Shown here piece after piece: positions 34,808 through 45,800 of a DNA stretch of 64,000 nt; within the stretch, counting starts at the first letter, position 1; every line of letters begins with the position of its first letter. The stretch is taken from NCBI GenBank assembly GCA_005406025.1, contig BGZK01000739.1, positions 62,001 through 126,000 of the forward strand, read 5' to 3'. The notes beneath the pieces are model-generated. The model was not told the DNA's origin, searched no databases, and saw nothing but the letters and a program-made list of their open reading frames with translations. Source of the DNA: Eumeta japonica. Its lineage: Eukaryota; Arthropoda; Insecta; Lepidoptera; Psychidae. The position numbers and the translations under genes were made by a program.

Positions 34808-35465
34808 TGTATACGTGGGTCAATACAAAAGTCATTAGAAAATCAAAAAGTGAGCAAACTAGCAACTTATTTTTATTATTATTGTTTTTCAAAATAGTAT
34901 CCGTTGCTAGCCATACATCGCTGCATTTGATGGAACCACTGAGAGAAACTCTTTGCCCACTCGCAATTGTACAGGTCGCTTCGACAGCCTTTTCATATGC
35001 AGCCACTGCTTCCTCGGTGCCATAAACCACTTTCCTCGAAGATTTTCTTTTATTTTAGGAAATAAATAAAAATCGCATGGTACGAGACTGGGGCTGTAAG
35101 GCGGGTGAGCCAGTATTTATCTAAATAACATCCCTAAATTATTAGTCACTTATCTGACGGTATGCAGTGAGGGGTTGTCTTGATGAAGGAAAAACCTAAT
35201 ACGAGATTGTTTTTTCCGAGCTTTATCCAAAACAAGACAAACAACTGTTAATGGTACCGTATGGAGTGACTGCTTTATTTTATCTTCTAAAACAATTGTT
35301 ACGTCATTCCGAAGAAAGAGGCCACCATCTTTTTTCCGACGCTTAAACCTCATTTTAGTTTAATATACAACTCCTCGAAAGGAAACACCCACTGATCAGA
35401 TACCTTTTGGTTTCGGGATAGTAACAGCAGATCAAACTTTCGTCACCTGTAACTATGCCGTATAC
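34808..35465 (-). pseudogene. Mariner transposase relic, catalytic half
   Basis: On the minus strand: YGIVTGDESLICCYYPETKR (first Asp), RIRFFLHQDNPSLHTVR (second Asp), then HPPYSPSLVPCDFYLFPKIK with Ser replacing the Asp of SPDL, then EEAVAAYEKAVEA. At least three frame breaks. The N-terminus is missing because the relic stops exactly where LINE copy C begins. Confidence 0.8.
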
Positions 35466-36567
35466 AAGGATCAATCCTTGATCCCTTTCTCTTTTTAGTA
35501 TATATTAACATTTTAATAGAGACGCCTTGCTGAAGATGTTCATAATATAATACTGTTTGCAAATGACACCATTGTTATTTAAAATCAAAAGACAACAACT
35601 TGCTTATGACGTTGTGAACATTGCTATCTCGAAACTAGAGAAATGGTTTACGGTAAATAACTTACTTTTTAATGAAAAGAAAACGAAGTGCATAAAATTT
35701 ATGCTTCCAAATGTAAGCCATAGATGGGGAACTATTTTAAAATAAAACCAGGAATAGGATCTTCTTGAGACTGTTGTATTCCTGGGTATTACTCTAGATA
35801 AAAGACTTCAATGGGGTCTTCACATTGATAAGTTGGTGAAAATGCTTAGCTCTGCTGCATATGCAGTTAGCGTTTTGCTCTAGGAACATATCGCAAATGT
35901 ACATGGAATTCCCGTGCTGCAGAAGCGGGCCATTCAGGTGATTTATAATTTGGTGCCTAGAGTATTAGTAAAGAATAAATGTGAAGAAATTGGATTCTTA
36001 ACTTTGGAATCTCAGTTTGTATAAAAAAACTTAATATGTATAAAAAAGAATACAGAATTGTTCGAGAAAAATAGTAGTCATTACTTTAATGAGAGGAATA
36101 AACATAACATTTATTTTTATTGCTCTTATTAGAAAACATAATTTTAATAAGAGAAATAAAAATAAATGTTTACCTTTCAGTCGATTACATTAAATCACAA
36201 ACTCGTTTATGGAGCTCTGTGTGCACTTATTCAATAAGGTCCCTGTAGATATTCAAAACTTTTAAGATATTTATTAAACAATAACTTGGTAAAAAGGGGA
36301 TTATAAAATTCCCGATTATTTTGAGGACAAAAATTCATGGATGTGGTTTATATTTTTATATAATACTCTTGTTATTTATTGTTATTGTAAACAATTCAAT
36401 TTATAAAGAGCTACCCTCAAGTTTCTTGCTCGTTCTTCTTGAAGGATATCTTCCTTTTGAACGAGTGGTGGATTTATACCTTAATAAAGTAAATTCATAT
36501 TACAATGAGTTTATTTCACGAGTTATGTATAACCTATGAAATAAAGAGATTTTTGGATTTGAATAAT
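35465..36567 (+). pseudogene. LINE copy C, 5'-truncated
   Basis: Starts inside the RT motif QGSILDPFLFLVYIN, continues ILFANDT (FADD degraded to FAND), IAISKLEKWFTVNNLLFNEK and TKCIKFMLPN, then the C-terminal GILxLQKRAIQVIYNL area. The 3' UTR includes ttgctcgttcttcttgaagg and ends aaataaagagatttttggatttgaata. Same family as copies A, B and D. Confidence 0.8.
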
Positions 36568-36811
36568 AAGTTTCACACATTCGACTTATAGCTTGCAATA
36601 AATATCGCAGAATTAAAAAAAAATGTGACTAGTACTTTCGTAAAAGTTTTCATCTTTAAATACCTTCACAATTTATCTTTAAAATTTATGTAATTCATGC
36701 TGTTTTATGAAGGTAAGAACATTAGTAAACAACTATGGAAGCATCACAAAGTCGCGCGCTAAGTTTGTTGACTATCGAAGGGTGTCAATATAAAAAAATT
36801 AAATACAAGTT

Positions 36812-36985
36812 TTTTGTATTCAAAATGTCTTTGTTTTTTAGTTCATAATACAACACTTGAATAGTGTCATAACAATTACAGAATACAGTATTTTAAAATT
36901 ATCACTCGTTCGCCAAGCAGTTGTCCCTCGAAAAGACCGAGGAAAAAACAAGAGGGTAGCTCTTTTCAAACTAATATTATATAGA
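36812..36985 (-). mobile_element. LINE 3'-end fragment, copy D
   Basis: Carries the same tail in reverse (tattcaaaatgtctttg ... cataatacaacacttga) and a degraded agaccgaggaaaaaac block. Ends where the Helitron-like element starts. Confidence 0.65.
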
Positions 36986-38655
36986 ACTAGGTGGCCCGTG
37001 CGAACACTTCGCATCGATAATGGTCAGTGACGTAATAGAATAAAGTAGAAATAAGTAAATGTAAATATTTATTAATTTTAAATATTTTGCTTTAAAAAAT
37101 AGTAACAAAATTAGTCTTATACTAATATATACACGGTATTATAGACGTATTTTTTCTTTTTATATATGTTTCGTTAAATAGACATTTCCTACCGAAAAAA
37201 AACACCTTAGAGAAATAGTGTATAAAGAAGCTAACAGATGGCTTTAAATAAAATTTTTAAAATGCTAATTTAACGGAAATAAACTGAAATATATCTGAAC
37301 TTATTTTTCGTCATTAGAAGAAAAAATAATCTTCAAAATGGCATGTCAAATATTAAGTTCGACAATGTATCAAGGGAGATATTTCATACCAACAAAAAAC
37401 ACCTTAGAAAAACAATATTTACACAAAATGACAATCATGGTCAGAATCATAATCGTAATCAGAAAAACGAATTTGTGGGAGGTTGAGTAGGTTATGTCCA
37501 TTTATCCCCTAAATATTCGGTAATTGTATAATACTCTTTTTTGCGAGATATTTGTTTAATTAAAGACTTTAAATTTGTATAAAAACATTTTTTTTATTTA
37601 TTTAATCCTATATATCGAGAGGTAGTTGCGTGAAGATTCTACATACAGATCTCTACATAAGAATATTTAAATGATTATAGAATAGCCAGTGGACGTCTAT
37701 AAACCGTCGTTTCGTGCTTATGCGTCCAAAATGAATTGCCAGTTTGAAATAAACTATCATAAAACTAACAAAAACGACGCAGTGGATACCTCACAAATAA
37801 ACGACAAGCTTCAAAGCTGTTTGTCTTTGGACTTGTCTGACAAAGTCAAATATGCCGTTTGAGTAAATGAGACCTTATTTTATGTATGTTTAGGATCGAA
37901 AAAGTTGCAGGTTTTTGTGATTTAGATGTTATATAACTCTGTGGTTATGTTTATTTCAAATTTCTTAAATGTTAGTAGTTTACGATATGTCGGCAAAAAA
38001 CAATTTTTTTTTTGTTATTTTTAATTGTTTATAATTTTTGGAATTTTTTATGTGCTAATATACGCTTTCGATACATTTTTCTAGACTTTATTCCGGATCT
38101 AATGAGCTATCGCACGTTTTTTTAGGACCAGTATCTCTATTTTTCACCGTTTTCAACTCGTTGCCTAAACTTCAAGACAAAACCAATGACGTAATTTTTT
38201 GATATATTACTCTTTTTTTACCTAATATTTATATAAATTAATAGTTGCTTACATATCTGAATGTAGTTTTCATTCTCATATTATTGTATTCTTTGATTTG
38301 GTACTGCACCGAGGTTTTTTAGAGTGTGCATTTTAACCTCCCTTTTTTATAATCAACATAATGAAGTGACTTTATAACTATATATTATTTTTATTCTATA
38401 TGTCATATAATATTATAATCGACTATATTTTATTATACGATGCTGTACGAGAAATATATAGTAATAGATCCATTAATTGTCTTACAAAGTGCCTTTGAAT
38501 TACTACCATATTAAAATAGTTTTAAGTCAAGTTAGTCAGTTAAACCACAAATACCGCAACTTCACATCGTCTGCGAAGCTCTGCCTAACTTTTTCGACTT
38601 CGTTCAATGTGTCTTTAAATAAGTTGAAAATCTCCTTGATGCTTTTATTACGTTC

Positions 38656-38934
38656 TTAGTAGCGTCCCGAGGTATTGGGGGTCCGCCAGTCGTGTCCGCT
38701 CACGTACCCGCTACAAGAACGCCGCCAAACGGCCCGTCGAGGGCGAGTCAGCCCTCGTCCGGAGCACCCCCAAATGAAACTTTTCACATCGCCCATAATG
38801 CCGTAACTGCCTGTTCGACAAAGGCTGTTTAACCGTTTTATTGTCGGCGTCGTCTGCCGGCGTGCGGTGGCGTTTCGAACTCCACTTCCCAAACTCTCAA
38901 AGGCAAACGATCTACGATTTATTTTACAAAGCAA
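38656..38934 (-). CDS. GC-rich open frame of unknown function inside the Helitron
   Basis: 92 codons on the minus strand starting with ATG, arginine/serine-rich in the second half (CSGRGLTRPRRAVWRRSCSG and on). Much more GC-rich than the surroundings. I recognise no domain. It may be a piece of a host exon or another repeat picked up by the Helitron, or chance. Not claimed as a gene. Confidence 0.3.
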   Translation of the reverse strand: MLCKINRRSFAFESLGSGVRNATARRQTTPTIKRLNSLCRTGSYGIMGDVKSFIWGCSGRGLTRPRRAVWRRSCSGYVSGHDWRTPNTSGRY

Positions 38935-39333
38935 CGGACCATTTTTTTGCGAGTATTAACGGTTTTTATTTATTAGAGCTGTAAAAAATTCTGTACTAAT
39001 TTGACTGTATTGTATGTTAATACGACACGGGTTTCCAAGACTCTTACCTACAATCAATGTTTCTAGAAATAACCATCCGAACGGAATATATGCTTCTGCT
39101 AAACTCCAATACTTTATAAAAATAATAGAGTAGCCAGTCTGAAAAATCAGAGCCATACAGGTAGATCAGGTCCAACAAACTTGACTACTACTTGACTTTT
39201 CACTATTAGATTCCTAATAAATATTTAAACCTAGTAACTACTACGAACAGTCGTTTTCGAATTTAACGAATTACAATATATAAGGTCGGGATAAATTTAT
39301 TATTATAATACTTAATATTTTCGTTTTTTTTTA

Positions 39334-39420
39334 TTTGACAGTTCTGTTGTCACATGTATTTATGATAACAGAAAACTAACCAATGAATGTTAAAAAAGTC
39401 TCTAGTTTGTTTATATTCAA
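39334..39420 (+). repeat. ~86-bp direct repeat, copy 1
   Basis: Begins tttgacagttctgttgtcac and ends tagtttgtttatattcaa. Nearly identical to 39958-40042; the two are 624 bp apart with the minisatellite between. Confidence 0.9.
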
Positions 39421-39552
39421 TACTTCCATTTCCAATAATATAATAGTTTAACAGATCACTTCAAATATTTAAAACTGGAGGTGTTATAAATATTTGAAAC
39501 ACAAATTGTTGAGTATTGACTGATGAGTGTATTTATAATCGTTACGATGCAC

Positions 39553-39802
39553 GATTGATTGATATTGATTGATGTCGATTGATGTCGATTGATATCGGTT
39601 GATATCGATTGATGTCGATTGATATCGATTTGTGTCGATTGATGTCGATTGATGTCGATTGATATCGATTGATATCGATTGATATTGATTGATGTTGATT
39701 GATATTGATTGATATTAATTTGATATTGATTGATTGTTATGAATTGATATTGGTCGATAGTGGTTGATGTTGGTTGTTATTGATTGATATTAATTGATAT
39801 TA
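39553..39802. repeat. 10-bp minisatellite, GATTGATRTC/T
   Basis: About 25 tandem units of gattgatatc with a/g and c/t variants, drifting to gattgatatt at the right end, within the Helitron-like element. Confidence 0.92.
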
Positions 39803-39957
39803 GTACATATACGTAATAAGTAATAATTATAAATATCTGTATACATAAAAGAATTTTTTTTGCATTGGAATATATTTTTTTTGTTGTCTTTAAAAAAAAA
39901 TTCTGAAAAGTTAATATTTTCAATAGATTTTGTAATAAGAAGGAAAGTGACATTTAG

Positions 39958-40042
39958 TTTGACAGTTCTGTTGTCACATGTATTTATGATTACAGAAAAC
40001 TAACCAATGAATATTAAAAGTCTGTAGTTTGTTTATATTCAA
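39958..40042 (+). repeat. ~86-bp direct repeat, copy 2
   Basis: Second copy of the 39334-39420 repeat, directly in front of the Helitron-type frame, so it may be its old 5' region. Confidence 0.9.
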
Positions 40043-40532
40043 AAAATGTCGTCAAAATGTCGTCGGAATATCGGTCGGCGACGATGACGACCGTCGGAAT
40101 CGTCAATATCGACTCAATGATGAAACTGAGGAACACTGTGAACAACGTTTGGAAGCAAATCGTTTAAGAATTGCTCAATCACGATTAAATATAACTCCGG
40201 AACAACAACAGTCAAGTTCTCAACGCTCAGTTCGAGCTTACACAAAAAGAAAATTAGAGCGTTGACTAAACAGGCAACCTAAAAGGATAGTTCAATATGA
40301 ACGTTTGGCGTTCAGGTACGATTCAGCAATAAATTATGCTGCTGATGTATCGGTCGACTTTGGAACAATGAACACCTCATGTCAATATTGTGATACATTA
40401 AGATTTCAACATGAACCACCAGGATTATGTTGTTTAAATGGAAAAGTCAAACTACCAGAATTGCTACCGCCACCAAAACCACTAGAATCACTGCTGTCTG
40501 GTCAAGCAACTCAATCTAAACATTTAAAATAA
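40029..40532 (+). pseudogene. Helitron protein N-terminal remnant
   Basis: Two frames. The first (to 40265) has ETEEHCEQRLEANRLRIAQS, an Arg/Glu-rich segment like the xxRREANR repeats at the start of Helitron Rep/helicase proteins. The second (40305-40532) has CQYCDTLRFQHEPPGLCCLN followed by GKVKLPELLPPPKPLESLL, the conserved segment that precedes the Helitron rolling-circle domain. Rep and helicase domains are missing, so it is a leftover. Confidence 0.75.
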
Positions 40533-40715
40533 AATATTCTAAGGTATATTAATTATTTTCAAATGACGTCATTTGGAGCGAATATAATTGGAGAACAAGG
40601 TCTTAATCCGACTTTCAAGGTAAATTATTTTTGGAAAAACACGCATCATATTAAAAATTAAAAGTAAAATTGTAGTTATTTTCAATGACGCCCAGCGAAG
40701 CGGGCCGGGATGCTA

Positions 40716-41223
40716 GATACGTATAATAAAACTGTAACCGACCGATATATGTACTTGGGAAATATTTATGAAAAACTAATTGTAGAAGGTCTTTATAAGT
40801 GCAATAGAAGCCTAAAAAACATTTTTAACATTTCTGTCTGTCTAATTGTATGTTTATTAGTTCCGGAATAACGAAATAACTACTGTTCCGAATCGAATAC
40901 GATTTTCAAAGTGCGTTGATGGAGATCTAATTTAAAAAATGAAACATGTATCATCTCCATACACCGCCTAGAAGCCGAGTTACATGCAAAACTCTCTGGG
41001 AACTGGGAATTGTAACTGAATATATGAAACTATTTTTAGAATTACGTGGGTGTATGGTTTTAAATAATGTCATGATCTCTTATTTACTTCTAAAGTAGAT
41101 TATAATCTCTTATTTGCTCTTATTAGGCTTTTAAAGATTGAGACGAGCGTCGTCATCAGTCCATATAAAAGATCAGACAATTCATTCTACGTTCACGCAG
41201 GCAGAGCTGCGGGCGAAAGCTAG
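40716..41223 (+). mobile_element. Second Helitron-like element, non-autonomous
   Basis: Starts right after the CTAG of the previous element with tacgtataataaaactg and ends gcaggcagagctgcgggcgaaagCTAG before a T; gcag/ctgc gives a small terminal hairpin. 508 bp, no coding capacity. Confidence 0.6.
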
Positions 41224-41229
41224 TAACTA

Positions 41230-41230
<1 letters not shown>

Positions 41231-41265
<35 letters not shown>
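41231..41265. repeat. (TA)n microsatellite
   Basis: About 17 TA units between the Helitron-like end and mariner M1 copy 2. Confidence 0.95.
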
Positions 41266-41268
<3 letters not shown>

Positions 41269-42367
41269 AGGTAGTAACATAATCTCATCGATGTAGAAAT
41301 TTTAGGAAATCTGATCAAAAACTGCGACAAGTCCTCTCTTGACATTAACCTAACACTACCTAAAGAATTCATAAGAAATCGAAACAGATAAAATTTTGAG
41401 AGTGACAAGGTCAAGGCTATATGATAATACTTTTAATCCTAACTCTCTCAATATTTGCTGAGTGGCTAAATATGTGTGTGGTCTGGCGTTACCATGGTAA
41501 AAAAACCACACCCTTCCTGTTGATCAATTCCGGCCGTTTCTTCTCTGCTTCTTGCTTGAGTCTCATCAGCTGTTAGTAGAAGAGATGTGAATCGATGGTT
41601 TTGCCCGGCGGTAAAGGCACATAATGAATAATGCTCTTCCAATTCGACCATACACAGCATCAACATATTGCGAGTTAATCCGGGTTTTGCAATAGTCTGT
41701 AAATCTTGCTTGCCTTTTGACCATGATTTTTTTCGTACATTCTTATCGTAGGTAATGCATTTTTCATCACCATCGTCTTTTTAAAAACGGTTCGGTTTCA
41801 TTACGTTTCAATAGAGAAACGCAAATGAGTACACAATTCATTACATTTCTTTTAGTGAGCTCGTGTGAGAGCCATGTATCGAGGTTTTTTTGTACATCCA
41901 GCTTTTTTTCAAATTGATTAAAACTGTTTTGGCGTCAATCTCCAACTCTTCAATTTCGTTGTAAGAAGTAATATGCCGATCTTGTTCTACTTTTCCCATA
42001 ATGGCATCGACTTTATCCGTAACAGGTCTCTCACAGCGAAATTTATCTTTGACTTAAAAATTACCGGAGTGAAAACGCTTGAGCGTTGTAGTAATACAAG
42101 GTTCAAGCAGCTTATGCTAGTCTTACCGACACTGCATTAGGTCCTTAAACGTCACAAAATCTATTCGCGGCTTCTGTCACATTTTTCCTTTTTTGTAATA
42201 AAACTTCAAAATATACCGAATTTCTACATTATATTCACTCAATTTGATGAGACAGAATAATAATGGAAAAATTACGGGACACAGTATTTAGTATTCAAAT
42301 TCCTTTTTTTTATTTAATGTCGTCTATTTAATGGTATCAAAATTAGTCAGATACAAACAGCACAACC
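41266..42367 (-). pseudogene. Mariner M1 family, copy 2 (most complete)
   Basis: Runs in reverse from the shared terminus ggttgtgctgtttgtatctg (near 42365) through EIRYILKFYYKKG, the HTH block (PVTDKVDAIMGKVEQDRHI), the frame-shifted catalytic GDEKCITYDKNVRKKSWSKG, and the block HTHI...ATQQILREL, to the C-terminal SREDLSQFLI segment at 41340. Full-length layout but with several shifts and stops. Shares its 3' sequence gtaggtagtracat with copy 3. Confidence 0.85.
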
Positions 42368-43230
42368 AAAGAAATTTTATTACAAATTTTCCCTTATATA
42401 ATACGAAAAAACTTTTCCCCCGACGTATTTAACATTTAATACACTTTTAGGAATTATGATTCACTAAACCGCGGTCTAAAATAACCTCAAATATATAGGT
42501 ATCTATTATCAACATTTTGCAGCCTTGTAGCAATAGATGGCATATTTAAAATTAACCAAAAGACTTAGAAGACGGAAATTTTGTAATATTTCTCAAAATA
42601 CGTCGTTTTGGATAAAAATAATTTATGAAACAATGAGTGATGTCACTCCATCGAAGAAATGTACCTGCTCCAATGTATTGACATCAAATTAAACTATTTG
42701 TTTTATACAAAAGCCTACAACAAAATTACCAACGCTTTAAAAGAAGAATAATGTTCGAAAGAAACACCAAAAGCAGTTTTATCTTTTCAACGTTCGATTA
42801 TATAGTTGTTATAAAAGAATACAGATCAGATAATTTTTGTAGACGATGAAGTAGAAAAACATGCTTCATCGTTTATGTAATCCTAGTTTTTTTTGATAAA
42901 TCATTTTCGTGAATTGCTTATTTTGCTTTACCAATAAATTCAGTATTCCTTCAGGAACTCTATTGTTCATTTGAACAGTCTGACTCAAGAGATTTTTTAT
43001 TGTCACCTGCACGAATATGAAGAATGGTCAATTTATTTATTTTTCTCTATACGTGGGGCGCACTATAATTTTCTGGAACTGGCCACTCTCATAAACAATA
43101 TTTAAAAAGTAATTACTACATTTGAAAATGGAACTCTTTGACTGTAGAATACAATTCGTTTCATCTAACAGCCAATTGTTTTTACATTATGGCATCGCTT
43201 TCAAAATTGCATGTCTTCATAATTATGGAC
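42368..43230. other. Intergenic, nothing recognised
   Basis: AT-rich, short frames only. Confidence 0.45.
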
Positions 43231-44124
43231 TTAAGTCGTAACAATTTTCATAGCATGATTTTCTACGATTTTAAGTGTAATTTGCTAAAGAAAGAAAGAC
43301 CGTGAATAATTATTGGTACACGGTCATTTGTTTGCCAGAAGTTGTTGACGAACTCCGTAAAAATATCCGTGTTTGCGACACGATGGGATACGGTTAAAAT
43401 AAAATAATTCCTTCCATCTATTACATATGTCTGGTTCGATTGTTCCTGGTATCAAATCGATGCAAAATCGGCAACAGTATTAATCTTTAGTCTAGGATAA
43501 AGAAAAGGAAGGACTCACCGTCAATCTTCGAACTCCGACCACTATTTTTCCACCAAAACTTCAAGCTATTTGTATATAGCAAGCCGCGCGGTGCAATGCG
43601 TATGCACACGATGAATTTTAATATGCAAAGTGCATGTATGCGTTAACCGGTAGCGGGCACTATCATCTGCGCGGGTGAAGGGCGGATGTACCAACATCTT
43701 CGCTCGTAAAAAATAAGGGTGAAGGATGGGAACGTTAGTAATTGTTAAGGAATTGGTACATGTACTTAAAACTAATATTGCGGGCGCAAACAATCCGTAA
43801 ACGTCGTATCATTTTGCACCACGACAATGCCAGTTCTCACACGACCGAACAGACAGATAACTTTTTGAGAGCGTAAAACTAAGAACTTATGAGCAAACCT
43901 ACATACAGTCCCGACCTGGCATTTTATGGTTTTTTTTTTTTGTTCGCAACAATTAAAAATCATTTACGCTCTCAACGATTTTCATCACCAGAAGAGGCTC
44001 TCTAAGAGTATGAAAAACACGTTTCCGAAGTCAACAGGAGAGAGTGCCATAAATGTTTACACAATAGGCTTATTCGTGTAAAAAAGGGTATTTATGCTAA
44101 TGGAGAATATTTTGAGAAACAATA
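43230..44124 (+). pseudogene. Mariner relic, family M2, split by an insertion
   Basis: First part: VNNYWYTVICLPEVVDELRK (to about 43370). Second part: TIRKRRIILHHDNASSHTTE (about 43787-43845, second catalytic Asp), PTYSPDLAFYGFFFLFATIK, RFSSPEEAL with a stop, EYEKHVSEV, and ANGEYFEKQ followed by TAA (44122). The two parts are normally adjacent in mariners, but here about 415 bp of unrelated, partly GC-rich DNA lies between them. The same family has a fragment at 52030-52340. Confidence 0.8.
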
Positions 44125-45600
44125 AGTTCACTTTTTATGAATTGAAATAAAAATTGAAGATTTTTATGTACATGTATAATATTTCCATATATGTCTATTG
44201 CAGTTGGAACGCCTGTTTCCTCGAATTAATCGCAAAGAGAAACATACTAAACGAGTTAACACAGAAACTTTACATAGTTTTCGTCACAAAAAATTGAGGA
44301 AGATCTATATATTCTATTGTCTACATTTTTGTCGACAACCAAAGAGTATCATTATAAGTATTATTCTTTAATGATAAGTGTTATGTCCCATTTTAATTCA
44401 TATTATAGGCACAATATATACACCTATATACTTAAACTAAAATAGTCTTTGAATTTTGATACTCCTTAGCGGCCCCTGTCACATTTATCGCCTCCTAAAT
44501 CGTTAAGTTTTATTAAGTTACGTTTACACTTAAATACCTAGCATCTACAGTGACATTCGTAAAATAAATCTACTTGGAAATAAAATAGAAATAAATAAAA
44601 CAATCAAAATTTCAATTGTTTTAAAAGTTACAGTTACATTCGTTGGATTTCAGAGATCACATATTAGTGAAATAGTATATTTTTTTTTTTTATTCTGTTA
44701 TATAGGATAAAACATTGTTCATTTTGTGTACTCTATACTTGGATTTTTGCGTACCACATAAAAGTTTTTTTGTTATTTTCCTTAGCTTAGACGGATGCAA
44801 AATACGTATTTTTCAAGAATTACATCGATTTAAATAGTTTCAAATAGCACGAATCTTGAGAGTTTGAGAATTCGACTTTATATGGACGTGTCGTTTTCCT
44901 AATTGAGAAATAGGAACTTATGAATCAGAAGTTCCCCCGGGTCTGGCCTAATAATATTTTCTTCATTTTGGTACATTTCAGAACAATTGACTTATTTTTT
45001 AAGAAGCATAGTTGTTTAGATTTTGAAATTTATCGGTAAAGTAGGTTGAAAATATTCTAAAAAATGCTTTTTGATAAACTTTCTCCAAGAATATTTCTTG
45101 AACAAATCAACAGATTTTTATGCAATTTTTCAGAAATCGATAGAACTGTTTGGAGAAAAGAGCTGATTCAATTTTGAAAGCTATCAATAGAGTAATTTAA
45201 TAGTTATCTAAAAAAAAACATTTTTCTGAAAACCTTATTTTTGAAATTCCTCAAAATTTGGAATTTCTTCTACAGAGGTTTTCACACACAGATACACATG
45301 CACGCACGTACATCACTCGGAAAATAATCGAAATAGATTCCGTCAATATTTTGATGAAAATACTATTTTCAAAAATCGGACTGAAAACAATAACTTTCCA
45401 ATTTTATACTAATTTTTCAACTTAAAAGTGAAAATTTTTAAATAATAAATTACCTATATTTTATATGACAATGAGTTCTATCAGTTTTTAAATTTCGTCA
45501 AAATTAATTAAGTCATTTTCAAATATACAGAAAGATAACTGAAAGTAACTTGTACATTATAAAGTAGTGTGCTCTATTAGTACACTGAAGATGATTACAA
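44125..45600. other. Intergenic, possible repeat copy
   Basis: AT-rich. About 45060-45240 contains aacaaatcaacagattttta and an agagctgattcaa block that weakly resembles the 55480/62990 repeat. A CA-rich patch lies near 45283-45305. Confidence 0.4.
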
Positions 45601-45800
45601 GCAGTTTAACTATTATTCGTTGTGAAAAGCATATAAACAAACAGACAAACAAACAAAAAATGGCGTGTATCTGTTTTATAGTGGCAAACTATTTCCGTGT
45701 TAAGTTCTATTAAAATCAATATAGCACTTTAGGTGTAAAAACGTAATAGACAAGCAGACAGATAGAAGCAGTCTCACATTTATAATATTAGTATGGATTA
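45600..45800 (+). repeat. Dispersed repeat tail, second copy
   Basis: Ends agcagacagatagaag...atttataatattagtatgga, the same tail as at 2180. Confidence 0.5.

Larger units (their letters stand above)
36986..40715 (+). mobile_element. Helitron-like element, degraded
   Basis: 5' side begins ctaggtggcccgtgcgaac, a start I associate with lepidopteran Helitrons. 3' side ends cccagcgaagcgggccggga then tgCTAG, with a GC-rich fold before CTAG as in Helitrons. Inside, near the 3' side, are frames with Helitron-like N-terminal repeats and the CxxC segment (40029-40532). No rolling-circle nuclease or helicase survives, so it is non-autonomous. It also holds a GC-rich ORF and a minisatellite. Boundaries are by eye. 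Confidence 0.6.

Noticed and set aside
39553..39802. Regular short repeats that might suggest a CRISPR array
   Set aside because: Units are contiguous 10-mers without spacers, in a eukaryotic genome; this is a minisatellite.
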